Numbered from the stretch's first letter, positions 25,603 to 34,576 are shown. The stretch is DNA of 64,000 nt from Brachybacterium faecium DSM 4810 (GCA_000023405.1 CP001643.1:3348001-3412000); one strand, 5' to 3'. The notes: generated by a model from the sequence alone, not told the origin. Program-made: numbers and translations.

Positions 25603-26964
25603 TCAGGCCGTGGCGTCCGCCTCGGCGTCGTCCTTCACGCCCAGACGGGGCTGCTCGACCTTCAGCGCGAAGGTCATGAGGAAGGCCAGGGCGTAGAGGA
25701 CCACGAACGCCCAGACCACACCCACGTTGCCGCCCCAGGGCCGCACCACGGCGACCACGAAGGAGCCGAGGAAGGTCGCGCCGCCCGCGGCGGTCGTGTA
25801 CATCGCCATCGCGGCGCCCTTGTGGTCGGGGGCGAGCGCGGGCATGATCGCGCCGAGCGGCACGAAACCGGCCAGCAGGATGCCGAAGACGGTCCCGGCG
25901 ATGACGGAGACGACGAAGCCCCAGTCCGAGCCGGCGGGGACCCAGTGCGGCACGTACCACCACAGCAGCAGCCCGATCGCCGAGCCGACGATGCCGAACC
26001 AGCGCACCGTGGTGGTCCAGCCGACGCGGTCGCCGAGGGCGCCGAAGGCGGCGTTGAACAGGATGTTCCCGGCGAAGATGACCGAGGTCATCAGCAGCCA
26101 GCGGGACTGGCCCCAGCCGAGCGTCTCGGCGATCACGGTGGGCAGGATGATGAACATGCCGAACTGCGGCGCGGTGTTGATCAGGCGGGTCAGGAAGCCC
26201 ATCATCACGCGCTTGTTGGTCAGCGACAGGCGCACGCCGGAGAGGATCACCTCCGCGGAAGTCTCGCCCTCGGGGGCCAGGCGGCGGTCGCCGTGCTCCT
26301 CGCGCACGCCGAGCCAGGCGATGAGGAAGCCGCCCACCACGATCGCGGTCGAGGCCACCATCGCCCAGCGCTCACCGAAGAAGCCGCCGCCGAAGGCGGG
26401 GATCAGTCCGATCGCGACGAGCGAGCCGACCGTGGGCATGCCGCCGGTGAACATGACGTAGAACCAGCCGACGGCCGCGCCGTTGCGCTCCTTGGGCACC
26501 ACGGCGTTGACCCACACCAGGAAGGAGAAGGCGAACAGCGGGAAGCCGAAGCCGCGCACCAGGTAGGTCGCGAAGATCAGCGCCACCGACTCGGTGGCGA
26601 GCGCGCCGACGAAGGCGGCCTGGAACACCACCCACACCGCGACGCCCAGCAGCATCACGCGGCGCGGACCCCACAGGTCCGAGAGCGCCCCGGCGAGGTA
26701 GGAGCCGATCAGCGAGGCCAGCGAGTAGAAGGTGATGACGGTGGCGGCGAGGTTGATCATCTCGTCGCCGCCGCCGAACACCTTGGCCATGTGCGGGGAG
26801 ACGAAGTTGGTCTCCACGCCGTTGCCGGTCATGAAGACGAGGACGCCGAGGAAGCCCCAGCGCAGCGCGTGGGGGATGCCGAGCCGGTCCAGGAAGGTCT
26901 CGTGGACGGAGCCGGCGGCGGGGACGGTCGGACCGCCCGTGCTCGTGGTGGATGCGGTGCTCAT
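25603..26964 (-). CDS. MFS transporter, candidate polyol importer
   Basis: This 453-residue protein has 12 predicted membrane helices (first near residues 32-52, FLGVLVFMTGNGVETNFVSP) and motif A after helix 2 (GALSDLWGPRRVML). The cytoplasmic loop after helix 6 contains EEHGDRRLAPEGE. It follows the zinc dehydrogenase by 99 bases and precedes the SDR by 54. The operon position suggests import of the polyol that the two dehydrogenases oxidise. The family resembles polyol/erythritol permeases of actinobacteria, but the substrate is inferred. Confidence 0.82.
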   Translation of the reverse strand: MSTASTTSTGGPTVPAAGSVHETFLDRLGIPHALRWGFLGVLVFMTGNGVETNFVSPHMAKVFGGGDEMINLAATVITFYSLASLIGSYLAGALSDLWGPRRVMLLGVAVWVVFQAAFVGALATESVALIFATYLVRGFGFPLFAFSFLVWVNAVVPKERNGAAVGWFYVMFTGGMPTVGSLVAIGLIPAFGGGFFGERWAMVASTAIVVGGFLIAWLGVREEHGDRRLAPEGETSAEVILSGVRLSLTNKRVMMGFLTRLINTAPQFGMFIILPTVIAETLGWGQSRWLLMTSVIFAGNILFNAAFGALGDRVGWTTTVRWFGIVGSAIGLLLWWYVPHWVPAGSDWGFVVSVIAGTVFGILLAGFVPLGAIMPALAPDHKGAAMAMYTTAAGGATFLGSFVVAVVRPWGGNVGVVWAFVVLYALAFLMTFALKVEQPRLGVKDDAEADATA

Positions 26965-27063
26965 GTCAGCACTCCTGTGTGCGGGGAGACGGAGGAGAGG
27001 GGCGGGACGGCCGACGGGCCGAGGGTCGGGTCCCCGGGCGCGAGCGGCCGTCCCGCAGGGGTG

Positions 27064-28152
27064 TCAGAGACCGGGGACGATCGAGACCTTGACCGAGGCG
27101 CCGGCGGAGTCGGCGACCGAATCCAGGGCCTTCTGGAAGTCGGCGAGGCCGAACTGGTGGGTGCAGATGTCATCGAGCGGGAGGTCGCCCTTCTCGATGA
27201 TCTTGATGGCGCCGGGCCAGGTGTGCGGGCCCAGGTGGGCGCCGCGCACGTCGAGCTCCTTGTCGTCGGAGATGATCGACCAGTCCACAGAGACGTTCTC
27301 CTTGAACACCGAGTACTCGACGAAGCGGCCGAGCTTGCGCAGCAGGTTCAGGCCCTGGGGGACGGCGCTGGGGTGGCCGGTGCACTCGATGTAGACATCG
27401 GCGCCGTAGCCGCCGGTGAGATCGCGGATCTCCTGGTAGATGTCGACCTTGGAGGGGTTCAGGGTGAGGTCCGCGCCGCACTTCTTCGCCAGCTCGAGCT
27501 TGGCGTCGTCGAAGTCGAGCACCACGAGCAGCTTCGGGGTCTTGTGCGCCGCGCCGATGGTCGCGCCGAGGCCGATCGGGCCGGCGCCCGCGATGACCAC
27601 GACGTCCTCGAAGAGGATCTCGGCGCGCTCGACGGCGTGCAGCGAGCAGGACAGCGGCTCCGCGTAGGCGGCGTGCTGCGGGGCGATGTCCTTGGAGATC
27701 TTGTGGGCGCGGGCCAGCGGCGGCACGATCATGTACTCGGCCATGCCGCCGTTGTACTGCTTGAAGCCGAACATGTCGTGCGGGTCGCACATCCAGTACC
27801 AGCCGCGGCGGCAGTACATGCACTCCTCGCAGGGGACGATCTGCTCGACGACGATGCGGTCGCCGACGGCCACGCCATGCTTGGCCAGCGCCTCCTCGGA
27901 GCCGCGGACGATCTCGCCGGTGATCTCGTGGCCGGGGATGATGCCCGGCTCGACCCAGCGGTCACGATTCTCGTCGCCCCAGAACTTGGCGGCACCGGCG
28001 TAGGCCTTGAGGTCGCTCGCGCAGACGCCGGTCGCCTCGACCCGGATCAGCAGCTCGTCGGCGGCAGGGGTCGGCACGGGCCGCTCCTCGAGCCGGTAGT
28101 CCTCCGGTGCGTGCATCACGACTGCCTGCATGGTGGTCGGGATCTCGGTCAT
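27064..28152 (-). CDS. Zinc-dependent polyol dehydrogenase (erythritol/L-threitol-dehydrogenase-like)
   Basis: This 362-residue medium-chain dehydrogenase oxidises a secondary alcohol of a polyol with NAD. Catalytic zinc ligands are Cys44 (GVCASD) and the His75-Glu76 pair (PGHEITGE); structural zinc cysteines are Cys108, Cys111, Cys114 and Cys122. The Rossmann motif AGAGPIGLG follows near residue 190. It is the first gene of the leftward operon, with GAAGGAGA upstream. The overall sequence resembles the zinc erythritol/L-threitol dehydrogenase of mycobacteria, and the kinase and isomerase downstream fit that use. Sorbitol-type substrates are an alternative. Confidence 0.85.
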   Translation of the reverse strand: MTEIPTTMQAVVMHAPEDYRLEERPVPTPAADELLIRVEATGVCASDLKAYAGAAKFWGDENRDRWVEPGIIPGHEITGEIVRGSEEALAKHGVAVGDRIVVEQIVPCEECMYCRRGWYWMCDPHDMFGFKQYNGGMAEYMIVPPLARAHKISKDIAPQHAAYAEPLSCSLHAVERAEILFEDVVVIAGAGPIGLGATIGAAHKTPKLLVVLDFDDAKLELAKKCGADLTLNPSKVDIYQEIRDLTGGYGADVYIECTGHPSAVPQGLNLLRKLGRFVEYSVFKENVSVDWSIISDDKELDVRGAHLGPHTWPGAIKIIEKGDLPLDDICTHQFGLADFQKALDSVADSAGASVKVSIVPGL

Positions 28153-28286
28153 CTCGGCACATCTCCTTCGATACGTTCCGGGCGGGACCGGCTGTGCGGG
28201 CCGGCGTCACACCGGGCGGGGCGGTGGCGAGGTCCGTGGGCGTGGTCGACATGTGGTCGGCACCACCGCGGCACCCGTCGGGCTCG

Positions 28287-28315
28287 ACCCTAGGCGAGCC
28301 GGGCACATTCGTCAA
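28287..28315 (-). promoter_or_regulatory. Promoter of the leftward tetritol operon
   Basis: TTGACG (28315-28310) and TAGGGT (28292-28287) are spaced by exactly 17 bases and fit the actinobacterial consensus TTGAC / TANNNT. The -35 box directly abuts the palindromic operator at 28316-28328. The leader to the ATG at 28152 is about 130 bases. Confidence 0.65.
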
Positions 28316-28341
28316 GAACATTTGTTCCTCCGCGAGGAACA
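28316..28341. promoter_or_regulatory. Probable SorC operator, overlapping palindromes
   Basis: GAACATTTGTTC (28316-28327) is an inverted repeat. The right part forms a second one, TGTTCCTC-CGC-GAGGAACA (28323-28341). The GGAACA/TGTTCC half site recurs at 29559-29572 beside the SorC gene. Its position touching the -35 box allows either activation or repression. Confidence 0.65.
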
Positions 28342-28481
28342 TGCGGCGGACACCCCGGGCGGGATGACATCAGTGCTGGTCAGAGCGAAACGCCCGGCGT
28401 CCTGTGAAGCGCACCTCATGGCCCGTCGCGGGCAGGAAGGCTGCCTGATCTCCCCTCAGGCGGGGACTCGATGCCAGGCAG

Positions 28482-28519
28482 GCGGCTCGACGTCAGGCGA
28501 GCGGCTCGACGTCAGGCGG
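28482..28519. repeat. 19-base tandem repeat at the end of the SorC gene
   Basis: Two 19-base copies (GCGGCTCGACGTCAGGCGA and a copy ending G) lie end to end across the SorC stop codon. The second copy is partly coding, so the duplication repeated the stop region. Confidence 0.6.
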
Positions 28520-29465
28520 GCAGCTCGATGCCGGCCTCGGCGAGCACGGCCTCGGCCGTCGGCACGTCCGTGACCAGCGAGGTGAACAGCCCCGCCTTGG
28601 CGCCGGCGCGGATCGAGGGGGCCTTCTCGCGGCCCGCGGCGAGGGCGATCGTGGAGGGGATCGCCCGCAGCACCTCGAGCGGGAGCCGCACCAGGAACTC
28701 GGAGCCGGGGAAGGTGAGCGTCGCGCCGTCGGCGTCGAAGAAGTGCAGGCAGATGTCGCCCGCGGCGCTCTCGAGGGTGGGTTCGTGGCGCGGCACCACC
28801 GAGGTGAGGCTGGTGCGGCCGCGGTAGGGCCCGCCCACTCCGACCACGGCGGCGCGGGCGCCGTCCCAGAGGTCCACGACGGAGCGGAATCCCGGATCGG
28901 CCTGCAGCGATGCCCACAGGGTGGGGCTCGTGAGCGCGGGCGCGAAGATGAAGCGGGGCTGCGCACCGGTGCGATCGGCGAAGCGCCGCACGGTCTCGTT
29001 GGTCTGGAAGGACGGATCGGGCTCCTGCTGCCCGCCGACGGTGGGGACGATCAGCACCCCGGGCATCTGCGGCATCCCGCCCATCCCGGTGACGGCGTGG
29101 ATGGTCTTGCCCGAGGAGACCAGGACGACCTCGCCGCTGCGGATCTCGAGCTCGCGCAGCTCCTCCGCGAGCAGGTCCCCGATCCCCCGATAGTCGCGCT
29201 GCACCTGGTCACCGGGCGCGATCCGCACGGACTCGATGCCCAGCAGCTCCCGCAGCCGGGCGGCGAGCTCGGTGAGATCGACCGTGGGCACGTCGAGCAC
29301 GTCGAAGCGGACCATGCCGATCCGTCGAGCCTCGGCCAGCAGCTTGCTGACGGAGGGGCGGGAGACGCCGATCTTGTCGGCGACCTCGGCCTGGCGCAGC
29401 CCGTCGAGGTAGTACGCGGAGGCGGCGCGATGGAGCAGATGCAGGTCCATCGACGTCTCGAGCAC
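28512..29465 (-). CDS. SorC/DeoR-type regulator of the tetritol genes
   Basis: This 317-residue regulator has an N-terminal helix-turn-helix (LRQAEVADKIGVSRPSVSKLLAEARR, about residues 23-48) and a sugar-phosphate-sensing domain related to RpiA/DeoR effector domains. The GTG start at 29465 has GGAGGAG 6 bases upstream; ATG at 29450 is the alternative. The fold resembles EryD, the erythritol-pathway regulator. It lies beside the dehydrogenase operon and divergent from an FGGY kinase, with matching palindromes at both promoters. A -10-like TAGGAT (29528-29523) precedes it without a good -35. Confidence 0.88.
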   Translation of the reverse strand: MLETSMDLHLLHRAASAYYLDGLRQAEVADKIGVSRPSVSKLLAEARRIGMVRFDVLDVPTVDLTELAARLRELLGIESVRIAPGDQVQRDYRGIGDLLAEELRELEIRSGEVVLVSSGKTIHAVTGMGGMPQMPGVLIVPTVGGQQEPDPSFQTNETVRRFADRTGAQPRFIFAPALTSPTLWASLQADPGFRSVVDLWDGARAAVVGVGGPYRGRTSLTSVVPRHEPTLESAAGDICLHFFDADGATLTFPGSEFLVRLPLEVLRAIPSTIALAAGREKAPSIRAGAKAGLFTSLVTDVPTAEAVLAEAGIELPA

Positions 29466-29558
29466 GGCGCTCCTCCTCTTCCTCGGGTCGGGCCGCAGTG
29501 CGCGGCGGGCAGGTCGAGGCCGATCCTACGGCCGCGCCCGGTCAGCGCCGTCGCGAAT

Positions 29559-29572
29559 GGAACAATCGTTCC
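29559..29572. promoter_or_regulatory. Probable SorC operator between regulator and FGGY kinase
   Basis: GGAACAATCGTTCC has 5-base perfect arms GGAAC/GTTCC and matches the operator at the dehydrogenase promoter (GAACATTTGTTCC). It lies 94 bases from the regulator start and 128 from the kinase start, so it could serve both. Confidence 0.6.
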
Positions 29573-29699
29573 GCACTTCTGTCATCGGGGCAAGCGGAGC
29601 GTCGAGCGCGAGAAGGTCCCACCCGGCGATGGCAGGATGGATCGACACGCGAGACGAGGTGCGACGAGGCACGAGGCAGCACGGGAGAAGAGGCACGGG

Positions 29700-31187
29700 A
29701 TGACGACAGCGGTGAGCGCGGTGCTCGGCGTCGATGTGGGCACCGCGAGCACGAAGGGCGTGCTCGTCGCCCTCGACGGCACGATCCTGCGCAGCGCGGT
29801 GCGCGAGCACGAGGTGGAGCGGCCCGCGCCCGGTCACGTGGAGATGGATGCCGAGATCTGGTGGGAGGAGTTCGTCTCGATCGCCCGGGAGCTCACCGCG
29901 GGCGACGAGGCGAGGGTCACCGCCGTCGGCGTCTCCGGGATGGGGCCCTGCGTGCTCCTCACCGACGAGCACGGCACCCCCGTGCGGCCCGCGATCCTCT
30001 ACGGCGTCGACTCCCGCGCCGAGGAGCAGATCCACCGGATCACCAACGTGCTGGGCCGCGAGGAGATCCTCGCCCACTGCGGCGCACTGCTGACCTCGCA
30101 GTCCGCGGGGCCGAAGATCGCCTGGGTCGCCGAGCACGAGCCCGCGGCCTACGCCCGCACCCGCCGGCTGTTCATGCCCTCCTCCTTCCTGGCCTTCCGC
30201 CTCACCGGCCAGTACGTGCTCGACCACATCAGCGCCAGCCAGGCCCCGCCGCTGTACTGCCTGCGGCGGCAGGACTGGCACACCGACTGGTCCGAGCACA
30301 TCGCGCCCGGGCTCGAGCTGCCCGCGCTGCGCTGGGCGGGAGAGGCCGCCGGCACCGTGAGCGCGGAGATCACCGCGCAGGTGCCGGGGCTGCCCACGGG
30401 GATCCCCGTGATCAGCGGGACGATCGACGCATGGGCGGAGGCGGTGAGCGTCGGCGCCACCCGGCCCGGCGACCTGATGCTCATGTACGGCACCACCACC
30501 TTCCTGGTCGCCACGACCGACGAGCCGGTCGCCAGCCGCACCCTGTGGCCCACCTCCGGCGTCGCCGAGGGGACCTACCACCTCGCCGGCGGCATGGCGG
30601 CCTCGGGCGCGATCACCGGCTGGCTGCGCGACCTCACCGGTGAAGCGGATTTCACCGCCCTGGTCGCCGAGGCCGAGGCGAGCCCTCCCGGCGCGAACGG
30701 CCTGGTGATGCTCCCCTACTTCGCCGGCGAGCGCTCCCCCGTCTCCGACCCGTCGGCCCGCGGGGTGGTGGCGGGGCTGACCCTCTCCCACACGCGCGGG
30801 GACCTGTACCGCGCCGCGCTCGAGGCCGCCGCCCACGGCGTGCGCCACCATCTCGAGACGCTCGACGCGGCCGGGCTGCCCGTCGGGCGGGCGATCGCCG
30901 TCGGCGGCGGGGCGCGGCACGACCTGTGGCCGCAGATCGTCTCCGACGTCACCGGGCTCACCCAGCACATCCCGCGCAGCACCGTCGGCGCCTCCTACGG
31001 GGGAGCCCGGCTCGCCGCGCAGCTCGCGCACGGCACCGACACCTCCACCTGGAACCCGAGCGACCACCGGGTGGTCCCGGATCCCGCGCACCGCGCCCGC
31101 TACGACGAGCTCTACCGCCTCTACCGCGAGCTCTACCCCGCCACGCGGGACATCACCCACGCCCTCGCGCGGCTGCAGCAGGGCTGA
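29700..31187 (+). CDS. FGGY-family carbohydrate kinase
   Basis: This 495-residue kinase has the N-terminal phosphate motif (VLGVDVGTASTKGVLVALDG), the second-domain motif VISGTIDAWAEA, and the C-terminal GGGARHDLWPQIVSDVTGL with the ADP-binding loop. The family phosphorylates pentuloses, polyols or glycerol; this sequence is closest in feel to xylulokinase/erythritol-kinase-like members, but I cannot name the substrate. ATG at 29700 is chosen because it starts the fold, with a GAAGAGG stretch about 8 bases upstream. It diverges from the SorC gene and converges on the ABC binding-protein gene with a 31-base gap. Confidence 0.87.
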   Translation: MTTAVSAVLGVDVGTASTKGVLVALDGTILRSAVREHEVERPAPGHVEMDAEIWWEEFVSIARELTAGDEARVTAVGVSGMGPCVLLTDEHGTPVRPAILYGVDSRAEEQIHRITNVLGREEILAHCGALLTSQSAGPKIAWVAEHEPAAYARTRRLFMPSSFLAFRLTGQYVLDHISASQAPPLYCLRRQDWHTDWSEHIAPGLELPALRWAGEAAGTVSAEITAQVPGLPTGIPVISGTIDAWAEAVSVGATRPGDLMLMYGTTTFLVATTDEPVASRTLWPTSGVAEGTYHLAGGMAASGAITGWLRDLTGEADFTALVAEAEASPPGANGLVMLPYFAGERSPVSDPSARGVVAGLTLSHTRGDLYRAALEAAAHGVRHHLETLDAAGLPVGRAIAVGGGARHDLWPQIVSDVTGLTQHIPRSTVGASYGGARLAAQLAHGTDTSTWNPSDHRVVPDPAHRARYDELYRLYRELYPATRDITHALARLQQG

Positions 31188-31218
31188 GCCGGCAGAGCCG
31201 CGGCAGCGGCAGCGGAGG

Positions 31219-32565
31219 TCAGAGCTTCGGCTCGATCTCCTTGGTGAAGATCCCTTCGAGGGTCTCCTTGAGTCCGTCCATCGCCTCCTGGACATCGCCC
31301 TCCGTGGTGACGATCGAGGCGATCGCCTCGGCCATCTCCTGGTCCGCGCCGGGCAGGAACACGCGCGCGAAGTCCTGCGGCCGGGTGACGTCGAGCTGGT
31401 CCACGGCGGTCTGGATCTCCGGGGTCTTCTCGGTGAGCTCGGTGAGGTCCGCGCTCTTGCGCACCGGCATGTACCCGGTCGCGGCGGAGAAGGAGACGGT
31501 GTTCTCGGGCCGGCCCATGAACTCGATGAGCATCGCACCGGCCAGCTGCTCCTCCTTGCTGACCGCCGCGGGGATCCCGAGGCCCGCCCCGCCGGTGGGG
31601 CACACCGGCCCGTCCACGCTGCCGCCGGGCAGGAAGCCGACGCCCACGTCGAAGGTGGCGGAGTCGAGCACGCCGACCAGCGAGCCGGTCGAGGCGATGG
31701 TCGCCGAGCACACCCCGGCGGCGAAGGTGTCGGCCGAGTCGCTCGAGGCGACCTGCGCCCAGCCGTTGGCGAACACCGAGTCCTGGACCCACTGCAGGGC
31801 CTCGACGGCCTCCGGGGAGTTGCAGGTGATCTCCCATTCCTCCGACCAGGCGGCGCCCTGGCCCCACAGCACGTTCTGCAGCGTCCAGCCCGCGTAGCCG
31901 GCGAGGTCCGGGTACATGTACGCGGTCTCGGCCTCGGTGAGCTTCGGAGCCCACTCCTCGAACTCCTCCCAGGTCTCCGGGGCGCGGTCCGGGAGGCCCG
32001 CGGCGGAGAAGTGGTCCTTGTTGTAGTAGAACAGCGGCGTGGAGCGGCCGTAGGGCAGCGCCCACTGCTTGTCCTCGTACTGGTAGTCCTCCACGAGCGA
32101 GTCGCGGTAGTCGGACAGGTCGATCTCGAGCGTCTCGACGAGGGTGTCGATCGGGATGATGTTCCCGTTGAGGTAGTAGCGGAACCACCACACGTCCGAG
32201 AGCACCACGACGGCGGGCAGCCCGGAGTTCGCGGCCTGCGCCGTCTGGAAGCGCTGGGCGATCTCCTCGTAGTTGGAGCCCGCGGTCACGTGGGTGACCT
32301 CGATGCCGGTCTCCTCGGTGAAGGCGGCGAGGAGCTCCGCCTCGACCTCCTGGGAGCCGCCGGGGTGGCTGGTCCAGAAGTCGATCTTCTGTGCGGGGTC
32401 GACGTCCGCGAAGTCGAGATCGAGATCCTCGGTGCCTCCGCCTCCGTCGCCGCCGACGTCGGGGCCGCCGCAGGCGGCGAGGCCCAGGGCTCCCGCCCCC
32501 GCAGCTCCGAGGCCGAACAGGGAGCGCCGGCTGAGGCCGCGCGGGCGATGGGATGAGCTGGTCAT
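31219..32565 (-). CDS. Extracellular sugar-binding lipoprotein (UgpB-like)
   Basis: This 448-residue family 1 binding protein has a Tat-type Arg pair (LSRRSLFGLG), a hydrophobic segment and the lipobox LAAC (Cys32) followed by a Gly-rich linker. AAAGGAA precedes the ATG. Unusually, it is the last gene of its cluster: the two permease genes are transcribed before it. The ligand is unknown; the PYGRSTPLFYYNKDHF segment is common in glycerol-phosphate/oligosaccharide binders. With the FGGY kinase and the lactonase nearby, a sugar or polyol is likely. Confidence 0.9.
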   Translation of the reverse strand: MTSSSHRPRGLSRRSLFGLGAAGAGALGLAACGGPDVGGDGGGGTEDLDLDFADVDPAQKIDFWTSHPGGSQEVEAELLAAFTEETGIEVTHVTAGSNYEEIAQRFQTAQAANSGLPAVVVLSDVWWFRYYLNGNIIPIDTLVETLEIDLSDYRDSLVEDYQYEDKQWALPYGRSTPLFYYNKDHFSAAGLPDRAPETWEEFEEWAPKLTEAETAYMYPDLAGYAGWTLQNVLWGQGAAWSEEWEITCNSPEAVEALQWVQDSVFANGWAQVASSDSADTFAAGVCSATIASTGSLVGVLDSATFDVGVGFLPGGSVDGPVCPTGGAGLGIPAAVSKEEQLAGAMLIEFMGRPENTVSFSAATGYMPVRKSADLTELTEKTPEIQTAVDQLDVTRPQDFARVFLPGADQEMAEAIASIVTTEGDVQEAMDGLKETLEGIFTKEIEPKL

Positions 32566-32605
32566 GGGACAGTTCCTTTCGGGGTGGTGGGCGGACGCGG
32601 GCGCG

Positions 32606-33520
32606 TCAGCCGGTCACGCTGCCTTGGGTGAGGCCGGAGACGATGTGCCGCTGCAGCATCGCGAAGACGAGGAGGACGGGCGCGATCACCAGCACGGTGC
32701 CGGCCATGAGGATGCCCCAGCCCGCGCCGGTGTTGCCCTCGGAGTTGTTCAGCGCGGTCAGGCCGACGGGCAGGGTCATCCGGCTGGCCTCCGAGGTGAT
32801 GATCAGCGGCCAGATGTAGTCGTTCCACTCGGTGACGATGGTGACCAGCGCGACGGTCGCGAGGGTCGGCACCGAGATCGGTACCACCACGGAGAACAGC
32901 GTGCGCAGGTGGCCGGCGCCGTCGAGCTCGGCGGCCTCGAGCATCGCGGGCGGGATGGTGAGGAAGAACTGCCGCAGCAGGAAGGTGCCGAAGGCGGTGC
33001 CCAGGCCCGGCAGGATGATCCCCCAGTAGGTGTTCACCCCGCCGAGGCCCGCGATCAGCACGTAGTTGGGCAGGATCGAGACCTGCGGCGGCACCATGAG
33101 CGCCACCAGGATCAGCACGAAGATGACCCGTTTGAAGGGGAAGCGCACGAACACCAGCGCGTAGGCGGTGAAGACCGCCAGCAGCACCTTGATGCTCGAG
33201 CCGATCGTCGTGACGATCACCGAGTTCAGGAAGAAGCGCGGGATCGGCACCGAGTTCCACGCCTGCTCGTAGTTCGACAGCGACGGGTCCGCGGGGAGCA
33301 CCACGAGGTCCGTGGAGAGGATCTCGTGCGGGGACTTGAAGGAGCTGATCACCATCCACAGCAGCGGGAGCACCATCACGAGGGTCGCCACCAGCAGCGG
33401 GAGGTAGCCGCCGGTGAGGGTCGCCCACAGGTTGGCGCGGGAGAAAGGGCCGTTGTCGCGGCGGCGGGCGGGGCGCTCGGGGGCGGTCTGGCCGGGCCCG
33501 GGGAGGGTGGGGGCGCTCAT
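32606..33520 (-). CDS. Carbohydrate ABC transporter permease (UgpE type)
   Basis: This 304-residue membrane protein has six helices, the first near residues 38-58, and an EAA loop (PPAMLEAAELDGAGHLRTLFSVVVP). The ATG at 33520 overlaps the stop of the other permease by 4 bases; the frame opens far upstream but within that gene. It forms the channel with its partner and needs an external shared ATPase, since none is encoded here. Confidence 0.92.
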   Translation of the reverse strand: MSAPTLPGPGQTAPERPARRRDNGPFSRANLWATLTGGYLPLLVATLVMVLPLLWMVISSFKSPHEILSTDLVVLPADPSLSNYEQAWNSVPIPRFFLNSVIVTTIGSSIKVLLAVFTAYALVFVRFPFKRVIFVLILVALMVPPQVSILPNYVLIAGLGGVNTYWGIILPGLGTAFGTFLLRQFFLTIPPAMLEAAELDGAGHLRTLFSVVVPISVPTLATVALVTIVTEWNDYIWPLIITSEASRMTLPVGLTALNNSEGNTGAGWGILMAGTVLVIAPVLLVFAMLQRHIVSGLTQGSVTG

Positions 33521-34518
33521 GAGTAGTGCACCTTCCTCTCGACGAAGAGGATCTGGGCGACGGTCATGACGATGAGGATCACGAACAGCAGCACCGAGAT
33601 CGTGGCCGAGTAGCCGGCGCGCGAGTAGCCGCCGAACGCCTGCAGGTACGACTCGAAGATCATGGTGTTGGTGCCGCGGCCCGTCGGGGTCATGATGCGC
33701 AGCAGGTCGAAGGCCTGGAGGCTGTTCAGCGTGGTGGTGATCAGCAGGAAGAACGTGGTGGGAGACAGCAGCGGCAGCGCCACGCTCACGAAGCGGCGCA
33801 CGGCGCCGGCCCCGTCGAGCTCCGCCGCCTGCATCACGTCCTGGGAGAGGGACTGCAGCCCGCCGAGGTAGACGATCGCGCAGTAGCCGAGGTTCTTCCA
33901 GACGTACACGATGATCACCATGACCAGCGACATGTCCGGGTCCAGGAACCATTGCGGGCTGCCCAGGCCCAGCTGCCGCAGGATCCAGGAGAGCACCCCG
34001 AAGTTCGGGTCGAAGATGAACAGCCACACCAGGCCCACGCCCACGCCGGAGAGCACATAGGGCGCGAACACGGCGGAGCGGGCCACGGTGCGGCCGGGGA
34101 TGTCGATGTTCAGGGCGAGGGCGATGAGCAGGCCGAGCACCATCGCGCCGCCGACGGTGAGCAGCGTGAAGATCGCGGTGATCCGCAGGCTCTCCAGCCC
34201 GGCGGCGGAGGTGAAGAACTCGATGTAGTTGTCCAGCCCGATGAAGGTCGCGGTGCGGGAGCCGAGCGTCCAGTCGAGCATCGAGTACTGGATGTTCAGG
34301 ATCAGCGGGCGGTAGGTGAACATCGCGATGAGCACCAGGTTCGGTGCGGCGAGGGCGAGGAAGACGAGCGCGTCGCGGCGCGCGCGGCGGCTCATGCCGC
34401 GTCGCCGGCGGGGCGGGCGCGACGAGGAGGAGCCGGAGCCACCGGCGTCATCGAGGGCCTGCGAGGGCGCGATCTCCGGGGCGACGTCGCCCGGGACCGT
34501 TCTCGAGGGATCGGTCAT
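33517..34518 (-). CDS. Carbohydrate ABC transporter permease (UgpA type)
   Basis: This 333-residue membrane protein has a long charged N-terminus (about 60 residues, with RPPRRRRGMSRRARRD), then six helices and the EAA loop SQDVMQAAELDGAGAVRRFVSVALP. The ATG at 34518 lacks a strong ribosome site, so an internal start at the MSRRARRDALVFLALA Met, near residue 42, is possible. It is first in the leftward ABC cluster and 201 bases from the divergent lactonase gene. Confidence 0.9.
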   Translation of the reverse strand: MTDPSRTVPGDVAPEIAPSQALDDAGGSGSSSSRPPRRRRGMSRRARRDALVFLALAAPNLVLIAMFTYRPLILNIQYSMLDWTLGSRTATFIGLDNYIEFFTSAAGLESLRITAIFTLLTVGGAMVLGLLIALALNIDIPGRTVARSAVFAPYVLSGVGVGLVWLFIFDPNFGVLSWILRQLGLGSPQWFLDPDMSLVMVIIVYVWKNLGYCAIVYLGGLQSLSQDVMQAAELDGAGAVRRFVSVALPLLSPTTFFLLITTTLNSLQAFDLLRIMTPTGRGTNTMIFESYLQAFGGYSRAGYSATISVLLFVILIVMTVAQILFVERKVHYS

Positions 34519-34576
34519 GGGGAGCTCATTCGGTCGGTGCGAGTGATCGCCGGCCTCGGTGCCGACGACTGGCGCC

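Larger units (their letters stand above)
28153..28511. other. Promoter region of the tetritol operon
   Basis: This 359-base gap lies between the SorC gene (ending at 28512) and the dehydrogenase gene (starting at 28152), both leftward. It holds the operon promoter at 28287-28315, the palindromes at 28316-28341, and a 19-base tandem repeat at its right end. The remaining ~130 bases show nothing I can name. Confidence 0.6.

Noticed and set aside
24703-28293. Open frame on the plus strand of about 1196 codons across the tetritol operon
   Set aside because: It lies antisense to five well-supported genes and has His/Gly/Arg-rich shadow composition.
28743-29699. Longer N-terminus for the FGGY kinase
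   Set aside because: The upstream frame is antisense to the SorC gene and the kinase fold begins at 29700.
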